A stretch of DNA of 43,762 nt from Lentzea sp. NBRC 105346 (GTDB taxonomy: Bacteria > Actinomycetota > Actinomycetes > Mycobacteriales > Pseudonocardiaceae), in contig NZ_BSTQ01000031.1 in assembly GCF_030269605.1 (NCBI RefSeq), positions 1 through 43,762 of the forward strand. Direction: 5' to 3'. The translations under genes and the position numbers were made by a program. The notes under the pieces are model-generated. The model was given only the letters and a program-made list of their open reading frames with translations. It was not told the DNA's origin and made no database searches. How positions within the stretch are numbered: position 1 is the first letter of the stretch; each line of letters starts with the position of its first letter. Below, piece by piece: positions 32,523-40,924 of the stretch.

Positions 32523-32554
32523 CGAAGGGCGCCTCCCCGAGGGAAGGCGCCCTT
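32523..32554. terminator. Terminator hairpin after rbpA
   Basis: The inverted repeat GAAGGGCGCCT ... AGGCGCCCTTC, with a C/G-rich loop, lies about 20 bp beyond the rbpA stop on the minus strand. It fits as the rbpA terminator, separate from the longer palindrome next to it. Confidence 0.75.
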
Positions 32555-32573
32555 CGTGGCGTTGAGATCCGGT

Positions 32574-32918
32574 TTACGGCTCCTCGCGCTGCCGGCGGAG
32601 CTTGGCGAGAGCCTCTTCGAGGATCGCCTCACCGTCGGCGTCGGAGCGCCGCTCCTTCACGTAGGCCAGGTGCGTCTTGTACGGCTCGTTGCGCGGAGGC
32701 GCGGGCGGGGTCTGCTCGTCCCGTCCGGCGGGCAACCCGCAGCGCGGGCAGTCCCAGTTGTCCGGCACTTCCGCGTCGACCGCGAAGGACGGACGCGACT
32801 CGTGACCGTTCGCGCACCAGTACGACACGCGACGCCGAGGCGCGGACTCGCCACGCTCCGACTCACCCATCGGGCCTGCGCCGACGCGGGTACCGCGAAT
32901 CGCGTTACCACCAGCCAT
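32574..32918 (-). CDS. rbpA: RNA polymerase-binding protein RbpA
   Basis: A 114-residue actinobacterial transcription factor that binds RNA polymerase and the principal sigma factor to stabilise open complexes. The central zinc-binding part has Cys35, His39, Cys57 and Cys60 (CPRC); the C-terminal sigma-interaction region contains NEPYKTHLAYVKERRSDADGEAILEEAL, a hallmark of the family. It ends in a hairpin. The upstream gene on the same strand is secG, 66 bp away. Confidence 0.95.
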   Translation of the reverse strand: MAGGNAIRGTRVGAGPMGESERGESAPRRRVSYWCANGHESRPSFAVDAEVPDNWDCPRCGLPAGRDEQTPPAPPRNEPYKTHLAYVKERRSDADGEAILEEALAKLRRQREEP

Positions 32919-32984
32919 CGACCGTTACACCCCCACCAAGTGGTTACCCCAAGCCCCGGAGGGCTTCTGTTTTGTTGTCTCTGG

Positions 32985-33224
32985 TCAGACCGTCGGGAGC
33001 TTGACCAGCAGTCCGATGCCGACGATGGCGATGATCCACACCGCGCCGGTGAACAGCGTCAGGCGGTCGAGGTTCTTCTCGACCACGCTGGATCCGGACA
33101 GACTCGACTGCATACCGCCGCCGAACAGCGAGGACAGGCCGCCGCCACGCCCACGGTGCAGCAGGACGAGCAGCACCAGCAGCAGGCTGGAGACGATCAA
33201 CAGGATCTGCAGGAACAGGATCAT
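32985..33224 (-). CDS. secG: Protein-export membrane subunit SecG
   Basis: A 79-residue SecG, an accessory subunit of the SecYEG translocon, with two membrane helices (about 2-21 and 57-76) around a glycine-rich cytoplasmic loop RGRGGGLSSLFGGG. The ATG at 33224 has GAGGAAG as ribosome-binding site; the longer frame is not supported. In actinobacteria secG usually follows gap-pgk-tpiA, as here, 92 bp after tpiA. Confidence 0.95.
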   Translation of the reverse strand: MILFLQILLIVSSLLLVLLVLLHRGRGGGLSSLFGGGMQSSLSGSSVVEKNLDRLTLFTGAVWIIAIVGIGLLVKLPTV

Positions 33225-33316
33225 TTCTTCCTCGCTGTCAGACAGTCGACGCCATAGAGTACCTGGTCGACTGCCGAACGTGTGCAACCGTAGGGAAAGG
33301 GTGGGAAACTATCGGG

Positions 33317-34108
33317 TCAGGGTAGTGGGCCGCCTGCGGCGAGCGCACACAGCTTGGTGAACTCGTCCGCCTCCAGCGACGCACCGCCGACCAGGGCGCC
33401 GTCGATGTCCTTCTGCGCGACGAGCTCGCTGATGTTCGACGACTTCACCGAGCCGCCGTACAGCACGCGCACGGTCGACGCGGTGTCCTCGCCGTAGAGC
33501 TCGGCGAGCTTGGCCCGCAGCGCCGCGCAGACCTCCTGCGCGTCGGACGAGCTGGCCGTACGGCCGGTGCCGATCGCCCAGACGGGCTCGTAGGCGATGA
33601 CGACCTTCGCGACCTCTTCGGCCTTCAGGCCCTCCAGGCCGGCGACGAGCTGCGACGTGCACAGCTCCAGGTGGCCCTTGGCCTCGCGGACGTCGAGCTT
33701 CTCGCCGAGGCAGAAGATCGGCGTGACGCCGTGCCGCAGCGCCGCCTTGACCTTCGCGTTGACGAGCGCGTCGTCCTCGTGGTGGTACTCGCGGCGCTCG
33801 GAGTGCCCGACGACGACGTAGTGGCAGCCCAGCTTCGCGAGCATCGGGCCGGACACGTCGCCGGTGTAGGCACCCTTGTCGTGCTGCGACAGGTCCTGCG
33901 CGCCGTACTTGAGCAGCAGCTTGTCGCCGTCGACCAGCGTCTGGATGCTGCGGATGTCGACGAACGGCGGGATCACCGCGACCTCGACCTTGGCGAAGTA
34001 CTTCTCCGGCAGCGAGAAGGCGATCTTCTGGACGAGCGCGATGGCCTCGAGGTGGTTGAGGTTCATCTTCCAGTTGCCCGCGATGAGGGGCAGACGCGTC
34101 GCCATCAC
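33317..34108 (-). CDS. tpiA: Triosephosphate isomerase
   Basis: Interconverts dihydroxyacetone phosphate and glyceraldehyde-3-phosphate. The 263-residue TIM barrel has AGNWKMN (catalytic Lys), VVGHSERR (catalytic His) and the AYEPVWAIGTG loop (catalytic Glu), then LYGGSVKSSN near the phosphate site. GTG 34108, overlapping the pgk stop, or ATG 34105 are both possible starts. Third gene of gap-pgk-tpiA. Confidence 0.97.
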   Translation of the reverse strand: MMATRLPLIAGNWKMNLNHLEAIALVQKIAFSLPEKYFAKVEVAVIPPFVDIRSIQTLVDGDKLLLKYGAQDLSQHDKGAYTGDVSGPMLAKLGCHYVVVGHSERREYHHEDDALVNAKVKAALRHGVTPIFCLGEKLDVREAKGHLELCTSQLVAGLEGLKAEEVAKVVIAYEPVWAIGTGRTASSSDAQEVCAALRAKLAELYGEDTASTVRVLYGGSVKSSNISELVAQKDIDGALVGGASLEADEFTKLCALAAGGPLP

Positions 34109-35274
34109 GACTCCAAGACGCTGATGCCGGGGAGTTCCTTGCCTTCCAGGAACTCCAGGGAAGCGCCACCTCCGGTGGAGATGTGCGAGAAGCCGTCCTC
34201 GGGCAGGCCGAGCGCGCGCACGGCCGCGGCCGAGTCGCCACCGCCGACGACGGTGAAGGCGTCACTCTTGATCAACGCCTCGGCGACCGCGCGGGTTCCG
34301 CCGGAGAACGAGTCGAACTCGAAGACGCCCATCGGGCCGTTCCAGAACACGGTCTTGGCGTCGGCCAGCTTCGCGGCGAACAGCTCGCGCGAGGCCGGGC
34401 CGATGTCCAGGCCCATCCGGTCGGCCGGGATCGCGGCCGCGTCGACGTCCGCGTAGTCCGCGTCCGCCGCGAACTCGGTGGCGGCCAGCACGTCGACCGG
34501 CAGCACGAGCTCGACGCCGCGCTTGTCCGCCTCGGCGAGGAAGCCCTTCACCTGCTCCAGCTGGTCTTCCTGCAGCAACGAGTTGCCGACCTCGTGGCCC
34601 TGGGCCTTGAGGAAGGTGTACGCCATGCCGCCGCCGATGAGCAACCGGTCGACCTTGGTCAGCAGGTTCGCGATGACGCCGAGCTTGTCGGACACCTTCG
34701 CGCCGCCGAGCACGACCACGTACGGGCGCTCGAGGTCGTCGGTGAGCTTGCGCAGCACCTTCAGCTCGGCCTCGACCAGCTCACCGACATACGCCGGGAG
34801 CTTCTTCGCGACGTCGTAGACCGACGCCTGCTTGCGGTGCACGACACCGAAGCCGTCGGACACGAACGCGTCGGCCAGCGCGGCGAGCTCGTCCGCGAAC
34901 GCCTCGCGCTCGGCGTCGTCCTTGCTGGTCTCACGCGGGTCGAACCGGATGTTCTCCAGCAGCGCGACACCGCCGTTGGTGAGCTGGGTGGTGTCCGGCG
35001 CGAGGGGCACCTCGATGCCGAGCAGCTCACCGAGCCTGGTGGCGACGGGCGCGAGCGAGAACTTCGGGTCGGGCTCGCCCTTGGGGCGGCCGAGGTGCGC
35101 GGCGACGATGACCTTCGCGCCGGCGTCGGCCAGCTTCTTGATGGTGGGCACCGACGCGCGCACGCGGCCGTCGTCGGTGATCTTGTCACCGTCGAGGGGG
35201 ACGTTCAGGTCGGCGCGCACGAGCACGCGCCGACCTTCGACACCCTCGGCGATCAGTTCGCTGAGAGTCTTCAA
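34105..35274 (-). CDS. pgk: Phosphoglycerate kinase
   Basis: Transfers phosphate between 1,3-bisphosphoglycerate and ADP. The 389-residue protein has VLVRADLNVPLDGD at the N-terminus, LGRPKGEPDPKFSL, the VLGGAKVSDKLGV hinge segment, and GGGDSAAAV near the C-terminus. Start is TTG 35274, since GAGGAAG stands 6 bases upstream and the usual N-terminus (KTLSEL) follows; no ATG or GTG fits. It lies 11 bp after gap and overlaps tpiA. Confidence 0.96.
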   Translation of the reverse strand: MKTLSELIAEGVEGRRVLVRADLNVPLDGDKITDDGRVRASVPTIKKLADAGAKVIVAAHLGRPKGEPDPKFSLAPVATRLGELLGIEVPLAPDTTQLTNGGVALLENIRFDPRETSKDDAEREAFADELAALADAFVSDGFGVVHRKQASVYDVAKKLPAYVGELVEAELKVLRKLTDDLERPYVVVLGGAKVSDKLGVIANLLTKVDRLLIGGGMAYTFLKAQGHEVGNSLLQEDQLEQVKGFLAEADKRGVELVLPVDVLAATEFAADADYADVDAAAIPADRMGLDIGPASRELFAAKLADAKTVFWNGPMGVFEFDSFSGGTRAVAEALIKSDAFTVVGGGDSAAAVRALGLPEDGFSHISTGGGASLEFLEGKELPGISVLES

Positions 35275-35285
35275 CGTCTGCTTCC

Positions 35286-36290
<1,005 letters not shown>

Positions 36291-36338
36291 GGCGGGTCTC
36301 CTTGATGCTCGTTGGCGATGACGAGCTCACCCTATCTG

Positions 36339-36419
36339 CCGGACGGAGGCGCTGGTCACATAGGCCGCGCGAATCTCTTTATCGAGCAAGATCCCCAAGG
36401 TCTGCGATACTCCGTCCGG
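36339..36419. other. Spaced inverted repeat upstream of gap
   Basis: CCGGACGGAG at 36339-36348 and its exact reverse complement CTCCGTCCGG at 36410-36419 are separated by 61 bp in the short gap between gap and the membrane-protein gene. They could form a stem in the gap leader, or two half-sites for a regulator, or a terminator of the membrane-protein unit. Nothing else supports a choice. Confidence 0.4.
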
Positions 36420-36430
36420 AGCAGCGTGAT

Positions 36431-36922
36431 TCAGCCGGTCAGCGTCATCGCGACCGCCACGGCCACGAGCACGACCCCAGCGAACTGAGCGACCACGGCA
36501 CCCAGCAACCACTTGCCCTTCGTGTCGTTGGTCCGCTGGAGCTCGTCCAGCTGGTGCAACCGTTCACCGGTGACCCGCTTCAACCCCCAGCCGCTGTCAT
36601 CGGACCAGTGCGCGCGGACCTCGTCCCGCAGCCGGCCGACGTCGATCGTCGTCGCCACCCGCGGCGCGTAGACGCCGATCGCCGCCGCGGCGGCCACGAC
36701 GAAGACCAGCACCGAGACGACGACAAACGCACGGCCGCCGCCGACGAGCTGAACGTCCTTGCCGCGCGTCGCGGCGGACAAGGCCAGCAGCAACGTCAGC
36801 AGCGTGCCGGACACGCTGACGACGGCCACCGCCCGGCTCTCCAGTGAGTCGCGACGTTTGGCCTCGGTGTCGACGAGTTCCTTGACCGCGACGGCGTACT
36901 CCTTGCCGGCGGGCTCCGTCAC
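36431..36922 (-). CDS. Three-helix membrane protein, Pycsar-effector/SLATT-like layout
   Basis: A 163-residue protein with a charged N-terminal helix (KELVDTEAKRRDSLESR) and membrane helices near 31-51, 64-86 and 138-161; the cytoplasmic part between TM2 and TM3 begins YAPRV and ends LDELQRTNDTKGKW. The charged helix before TM1, the PR after TM2 and a Lys just before TM3 recall DUF5706-type (Pycsar effector) and SLATT membrane effectors, but no nucleotide cyclase is nearby, so this is a resemblance, not an assignment. The GTG start overlaps the stop of the upstream 52-residue gene (GTGA). Confidence 0.7.
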   Translation of the reverse strand: MTEPAGKEYAVAVKELVDTEAKRRDSLESRAVAVVSVSGTLLTLLLALSAATRGKDVQLVGGGRAFVVVSVLVFVVAAAAAIGVYAPRVATTIDVGRLRDEVRAHWSDDSGWGLKRVTGERLHQLDELQRTNDTKGKWLLGAVVAQFAGVVLVAVAVAMTLTG

Positions 36923-37077
36923 GGCGCTTCCCCAGCGGTGTCGCGCTCCTCGGTGATCGGCGAGATCCTGCGGAACACGCGGCGCTTTCCCCTGGGGAAC
37001 GGGCTCAGCGGGTCAAGGGGCTGCTCCTCGTCGGGCTCCGACATCGGTTCCGGCACGTTTCTCGGTTCCTCGGCCAT
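36919..37077 (-). CDS. 52-residue charged peptide ahead of the membrane protein
   Basis: A hydrophilic 52-residue product with an acidic, Pro-rich first half (MAEEPRNVPEPMSEPDEEQP) and a basic core (RGKRRVFRRISP). An AAGGA ribosome-binding site precedes the ATG by about 7 bases, and its stop overlaps the next gene's GTG, which supports it being real. It has no recognisable family. It could be an inhibitor or adaptor of the membrane protein. Confidence 0.6.
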   Translation of the reverse strand: MAEEPRNVPEPMSEPDEEQPLDPLSPFPRGKRRVFRRISPITEERDTAGEAP

Positions 37078-37190
37078 AGCCAATCCTTATTGCCCGCTGC
37101 CAACCCGTGACCGGCTGAGTCTAGTCCCTTTTTCGCAGGCGGCATAGGATTCCGCTGCGACTGTGGCGGCCTGTCCATCGAGGAGGACGC

Positions 37191-37730
37191 ATGCCCGCAG
37201 AACGCAGTCTCCAGGACTTCATCGATGCGATGTACTCGTTCGGCGAGCGGCACGACGATGGCCGCATCGAATTCAATATGGACCGCCTGCAGGAATTGGT
37301 CAGGGATAATCCCGAACACAGCAGGCAGTACGTCGAATTGGCGTGTCGCAAGGCGGCGGCCATGCCGGGGTACGTGCAGCCCGCTGCCGTGGTCGCCATC
37401 GCCCATCAGCTCGCCACCGGTGACCGCGACCTCGTCGAGATTGTGGTGAAGTGCGCGGACGAGGTCGGCGGCGCCCCCTACCTCGATCGGCTGGCACCGC
37501 AGCCCCGGCGAGCGGCCCCGGCCGGAGCCGCCGAGCGGCAGGCCGCACGCGACTGGTGGCGAGATCGTGACGAGGCCGACGCGATCTGTGATGGCTGTTC
37601 CGATCCCCTGCGCCGCGGTGAGGGATACATGGTCTCGAACCTAGTATTCAGCAACGGAGAAGTGCAGATTCCGGCAGGCGATATGCTGATGTGCCAACGT
37701 TGTTTCGAGAAACTCCAGAACCGTGGCTGA
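37191..37730 (+). CDS. Four-Cys zinc-type protein preceding CHAT protease
   Basis: A 179-residue protein. The first 100 residues are helical (LQDFIDAMYSF.., DRLQELVRDNPEHSRQYVEL); after an Ala/Arg linker the C-terminal part has Cys133/Cys136 (ICDGC) and Cys168/Cys171 (MCQRC), a treble-clef or zinc-ribbon-like metal site around a beta hairpin. GAGGAGG lies just before the ATG. It overlaps the CHAT gene by 8 bp, so the two are made together; it may be the regulator, adaptor or substrate of the protease. No family recognised. Confidence 0.8.
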   Translation: MPAERSLQDFIDAMYSFGERHDDGRIEFNMDRLQELVRDNPEHSRQYVELACRKAAAMPGYVQPAAVVAIAHQLATGDRDLVEIVVKCADEVGGAPYLDRLAPQPRRAAPAGAAERQAARDWWRDRDEADAICDGCSDPLRRGEGYMVSNLVFSNGEVQIPAGDMLMCQRCFEKLQNRG

Positions 37731-40584
37731 CGACGTAGCGACGCTGTTGGATTCGGTGGCAGCAGGCGCTATGACGCTCTCGGAGTTCCGCAACCGCGTC
37801 CGGAACCCGCCCATGGTGAAGGCCTATCTCAAGCCGGGCTTCCACGACCTTGATCACTACTTCGACTGGCGGGACCGGCACAACGCGTTGGTGGAGGCGG
37901 TGAACCGGGCGCTCGACACGGCGATGGAGGCGGCCGCGGAGAATCCGTGGCACGCGCAGCTGCTCGCCCGAGCCACCGCCGACGTGGTCGCCCTGGTCGA
38001 CGGTCCGCTCGCGAGAGCCACCGGCTATCACGGAGTCGCCTCGGTCCTGATCAAGGTGGACGATCACTTCGACGCCATCGACGTTTTGCGGAAGGCGATC
38101 GCCGACTGCCGTCGAGCGGACGATCACGAGCTCGACCTCGACGCCGAGCTCGTACAGATGCTGACGTACGCGTTGCGCGCCGACGGCGACTGGGAGGAGC
38201 TTCGCGGCTGGGTGCCCGATCTGCGGCAGGTGGCCACAGAAGCGGGCCTGCGCGGAATCGAAGCGTTCGCGTTGCTGCTCGAAGGAATGCTCGCCGAACA
38301 CGACGGCCGTGCCACGGAGGCCATCAGGGCCATGACCGCCGCCGTCGAGCTGCGCCGTTCCCTCACCGAAGAGGAAGAACGCGACCGCCGCCAGCGACTG
38401 GTCGGGTTGGAGAATTACCTCGAGGCGTTCGGCAGGATCGCCGGACGACTGGGGCATTACGCCGATGCCGAACGCGTCCAGTTGGAAGTCGTGACCCGGT
38501 TCCTCGCCTCGGGTGACGCCCGCGCCGTCGAGGCGTTGCGCGACCTCGCGATGACCTATCACCTCAGCGGGGACGACCGGCGCGCGATCACTCGGTTAAG
38601 GGAGGCGGCTGATCTCGCGCCCCACCTCGGGCTCACCGACGAGGCGGCGAAGAGCCGCAAGCGCGCCGAGTTGTTCGCCAGCTTCGTCGACGACGCCCAG
38701 TACGTGCCCGAGGAAGCGGACTCGGCCGTGTCCAACGACGAGGTGCTGCGGCTCCTGGCTGCACGCCAGTACGAACAGGTGTGGGCGCTGGGGCACCAGG
38801 TGCTGGCCGAGGCGCGCGAGTCCGGCCAGGTCGACGTCGAGCTCAGCGTCTCCAACTCACTCGCCATCGCGGGCAGCCACACGAGCAGGTTCGACGAGGC
38901 GAGATCGATCATCATCGAGGCCATCCGGATCGCCAACCTCGGCCGGCGCTATCGGCTCACGGTCAACTTGTGCCGAACCCTGGCCCAGCTGTACATCGAC
39001 CACGACCGCCACCTCGACGCGATCACCGTGCTGGATGGCGCGATTGCGCTGATCCCGCAGATCTGGCACGCCGCGAAGACGTCACACCACCGGCAGGAGA
39101 TGCTGGCTGGCCTCGCGGGGCTCCTCGACCTCCACGCGCACACCATGGTGCGCGCCGAGGACCACCCGTCGTTCATCGCCGTCACCGAGCTCGCCAGATC
39201 CAGGAACACCACCGAATGGGTGCTGGAAGAGCTGAATTACGGCGCCGAGAAGACCGAGCCCCTGCTGCGGCAGCTGCGTGCCGTCGACGTCGAGCTGGAG
39301 CTGAGGGACATCGGTGGGACGCTAACCAGCGCGCGGATGAACGAGCTGGCAGGGCAACGGTCCGCACTGCTGCGCGAACTCGATCCATCGGCCGGGTCCT
39401 TGACGCTCGAAGGCACCAACTACGAGCTCACGACGAGACGGGCCCTGCGGGCGACCGCGCGCGCGGGTTCCGCCGTGCTCGTACTCTACGCGGATACGGA
39501 CTACGTATCGTGGTCGCTGGCGCACGGCCCCGCTGACGACCTGAACTACACCGGCGGCTACGCCGAGTGGTCCGCGGAGGAACGTCACCAGCTCGTCGCC
39601 GGCGTGACGAACTCCGTGTGGGCGGACGAGGAAGACGGCGCGGCGGGCCGGGACGCGGTCGATCGGCTGTGGGCGGGTGCGCGGGCGAAGCTCGGCGGCA
39701 TCGTGCTGGCACTGCGCGAGGTGGCACCGGAACGGCTCACGGTCGTGCCGCACGAAGAGCTCGTGTTCCTGCCGTGGTGGTCGCTCGCCGACGAGGTGCC
39801 GTCGATCCGCGGCGTCACGCTCGCGCCCTCGGTGGCGATGCTCCAGCTGTGCGTCCAACGGGACCGCGCGGTGCACGGCCCGACCGTCGTGGTGCCCGAC
39901 CGAACCGGTGACCTGACGTTCGCGCCGGGTGAGGTCGCGGCGGTCCGGGCGGCGCGCGGCGGCGTGACGGAACCGAAGTCCACCAGCGAGCTGTTCGCCG
40001 AGGCACGCGAGTGCGCGGTGCTGCACGTCAGCGGGCACGGGTTCTTTTTCGGGGCCAACCCGTATTGGTCGGGTTTCCTGGCGACACGGGACACGAGCGA
40101 TCGGGGCCTGTTCGCCCGCTACTTGTCGGAAACGGGAAGGCTGGGTCCAGAGCCGTCGCCCGGCTGTCATCGAGTGGTGACGGTCGCCGAGTGCCTCACC
40201 CGGCTCAGCCTGCCGCGCTGCGCGCTGGCCGTGCTGTCCGCGTGCGAGTCCGGTGTTCCGCGCCTGCACGCGGGCGGTGAGCTCACCGGGCTGCCGAACG
40301 CGCTGCTGGTCGCAGGCTGCCGATCGGTGATGGCGAGCATGTGGCCCGCGGACGACGCGGCCGCATCACTGCTCGTGCGGTTCTGTTACGACGTGTGGGC
40401 CGGCGGTCTCGGCCAGGAGACCGATCTGGGCGTCGTTCTCGCGATGGCGCGCACCCGGCTCCGCCGGACCACCCGGGAAGAGGCGCTCGCCGCGCTCGGG
40501 CCGCACGCGCTGCTGCCACCGGGTGACCATCCCTTCAACGCGCGGCTCTACACCGACGTCTTCCACGTCTTCGGAGCGCCGTAG
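37723..40584 (+). CDS. TPR-CHAT caspase-like protease
   Basis: A 953-residue protein with a GTG start inside the preceding gene. Residues about 20-560 are helical repeats of TPR type (several HLDAITVLDGAIAL- and FDEARSIIIEAI-like units); the C-terminal third is a CHAT peptidase domain. The caspase-type dyad is visible: His772 in LHVSGHGFFFG and Cys841 in VLSACESGVP, followed by the conserved GLPNALLVAGCRSVMASMWPADD. CHAT proteases act in gasdermin activation, Craspase and other conflict systems. The TPR part may sense a trigger or bind the substrate. No membrane segment. Convergent with the 70-residue gene. Confidence 0.92.
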   Translation: MADDVATLLDSVAAGAMTLSEFRNRVRNPPMVKAYLKPGFHDLDHYFDWRDRHNALVEAVNRALDTAMEAAAENPWHAQLLARATADVVALVDGPLARATGYHGVASVLIKVDDHFDAIDVLRKAIADCRRADDHELDLDAELVQMLTYALRADGDWEELRGWVPDLRQVATEAGLRGIEAFALLLEGMLAEHDGRATEAIRAMTAAVELRRSLTEEEERDRRQRLVGLENYLEAFGRIAGRLGHYADAERVQLEVVTRFLASGDARAVEALRDLAMTYHLSGDDRRAITRLREAADLAPHLGLTDEAAKSRKRAELFASFVDDAQYVPEEADSAVSNDEVLRLLAARQYEQVWALGHQVLAEARESGQVDVELSVSNSLAIAGSHTSRFDEARSIIIEAIRIANLGRRYRLTVNLCRTLAQLYIDHDRHLDAITVLDGAIALIPQIWHAAKTSHHRQEMLAGLAGLLDLHAHTMVRAEDHPSFIAVTELARSRNTTEWVLEELNYGAEKTEPLLRQLRAVDVELELRDIGGTLTSARMNELAGQRSALLRELDPSAGSLTLEGTNYELTTRRALRATARAGSAVLVLYADTDYVSWSLAHGPADDLNYTGGYAEWSAEERHQLVAGVTNSVWADEEDGAAGRDAVDRLWAGARAKLGGIVLALREVAPERLTVVPHEELVFLPWWSLADEVPSIRGVTLAPSVAMLQLCVQRDRAVHGPTVVVPDRTGDLTFAPGEVAAVRAARGGVTEPKSTSELFAEARECAVLHVSGHGFFFGANPYWSGFLATRDTSDRGLFARYLSETGRLGPEPSPGCHRVVTVAECLTRLSLPRCALAVLSACESGVPRLHAGGELTGLPNALLVAGCRSVMASMWPADDAAASLLVRFCYDVWAGGLGQETDLGVVLAMARTRLRRTTREEALAALGPHALLPPGDHPFNARLYTDVFHVFGAP

Positions 40585-40588
40585 CGCG

Positions 40589-40801
40589 TCAGGCCGTTCG
40601 CCGGTGCCTGCGAATGAGGATCCAGAGGTAGGCGCTCAACTCCTCCGCGGCCTCCGCCGCGGTGCGGCACGCCTCGGCCGGGTCAGCCGCCTCGGTCTCG
40701 GGCCGGACGACTTCCAGAATGCGGGAAACCCACTCGTTGACGACGTCGCGATCGTCTTCCGGGACGACACAGGGAACAGCTGTTGTCGCTTGCACAGTCA
40801 T
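40589..40801 (-). CDS. Small 70-residue protein of unknown function
   Basis: A 70-residue, mostly helical, acidic protein with a basic end (ILIRRHRRTA). GGAGG 7 bases before the ATG supports translation. It is convergent with the CHAT gene (4-bp gap) and divergent from the STAND regulator, so it may belong to either. No family recognised. Confidence 0.6.
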   Translation of the reverse strand: MTVQATTAVPCVVPEDDRDVVNEWVSRILEVVRPETEAADPAEACRTAAEAAEELSAYLWILIRRHRRTA

Positions 40802-40924
40802 CGCCGTACCTCCGTTCGGGTGGCGGCAGGCAGCTCTCCGCGATCATGTCGACTGGGCTTTCGCGACGGCAATACCCCGAAACAGCGGGTGTTACGGCCC
40901 GTTACGAACGGTAGGTTCAGCCGC

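Noticed and set aside
36431..36922. Complete Pycsar defence system
   Set aside because: The membrane protein resembles such effectors in layout, but no uridylate or cytidylate cyclase gene is in the window.
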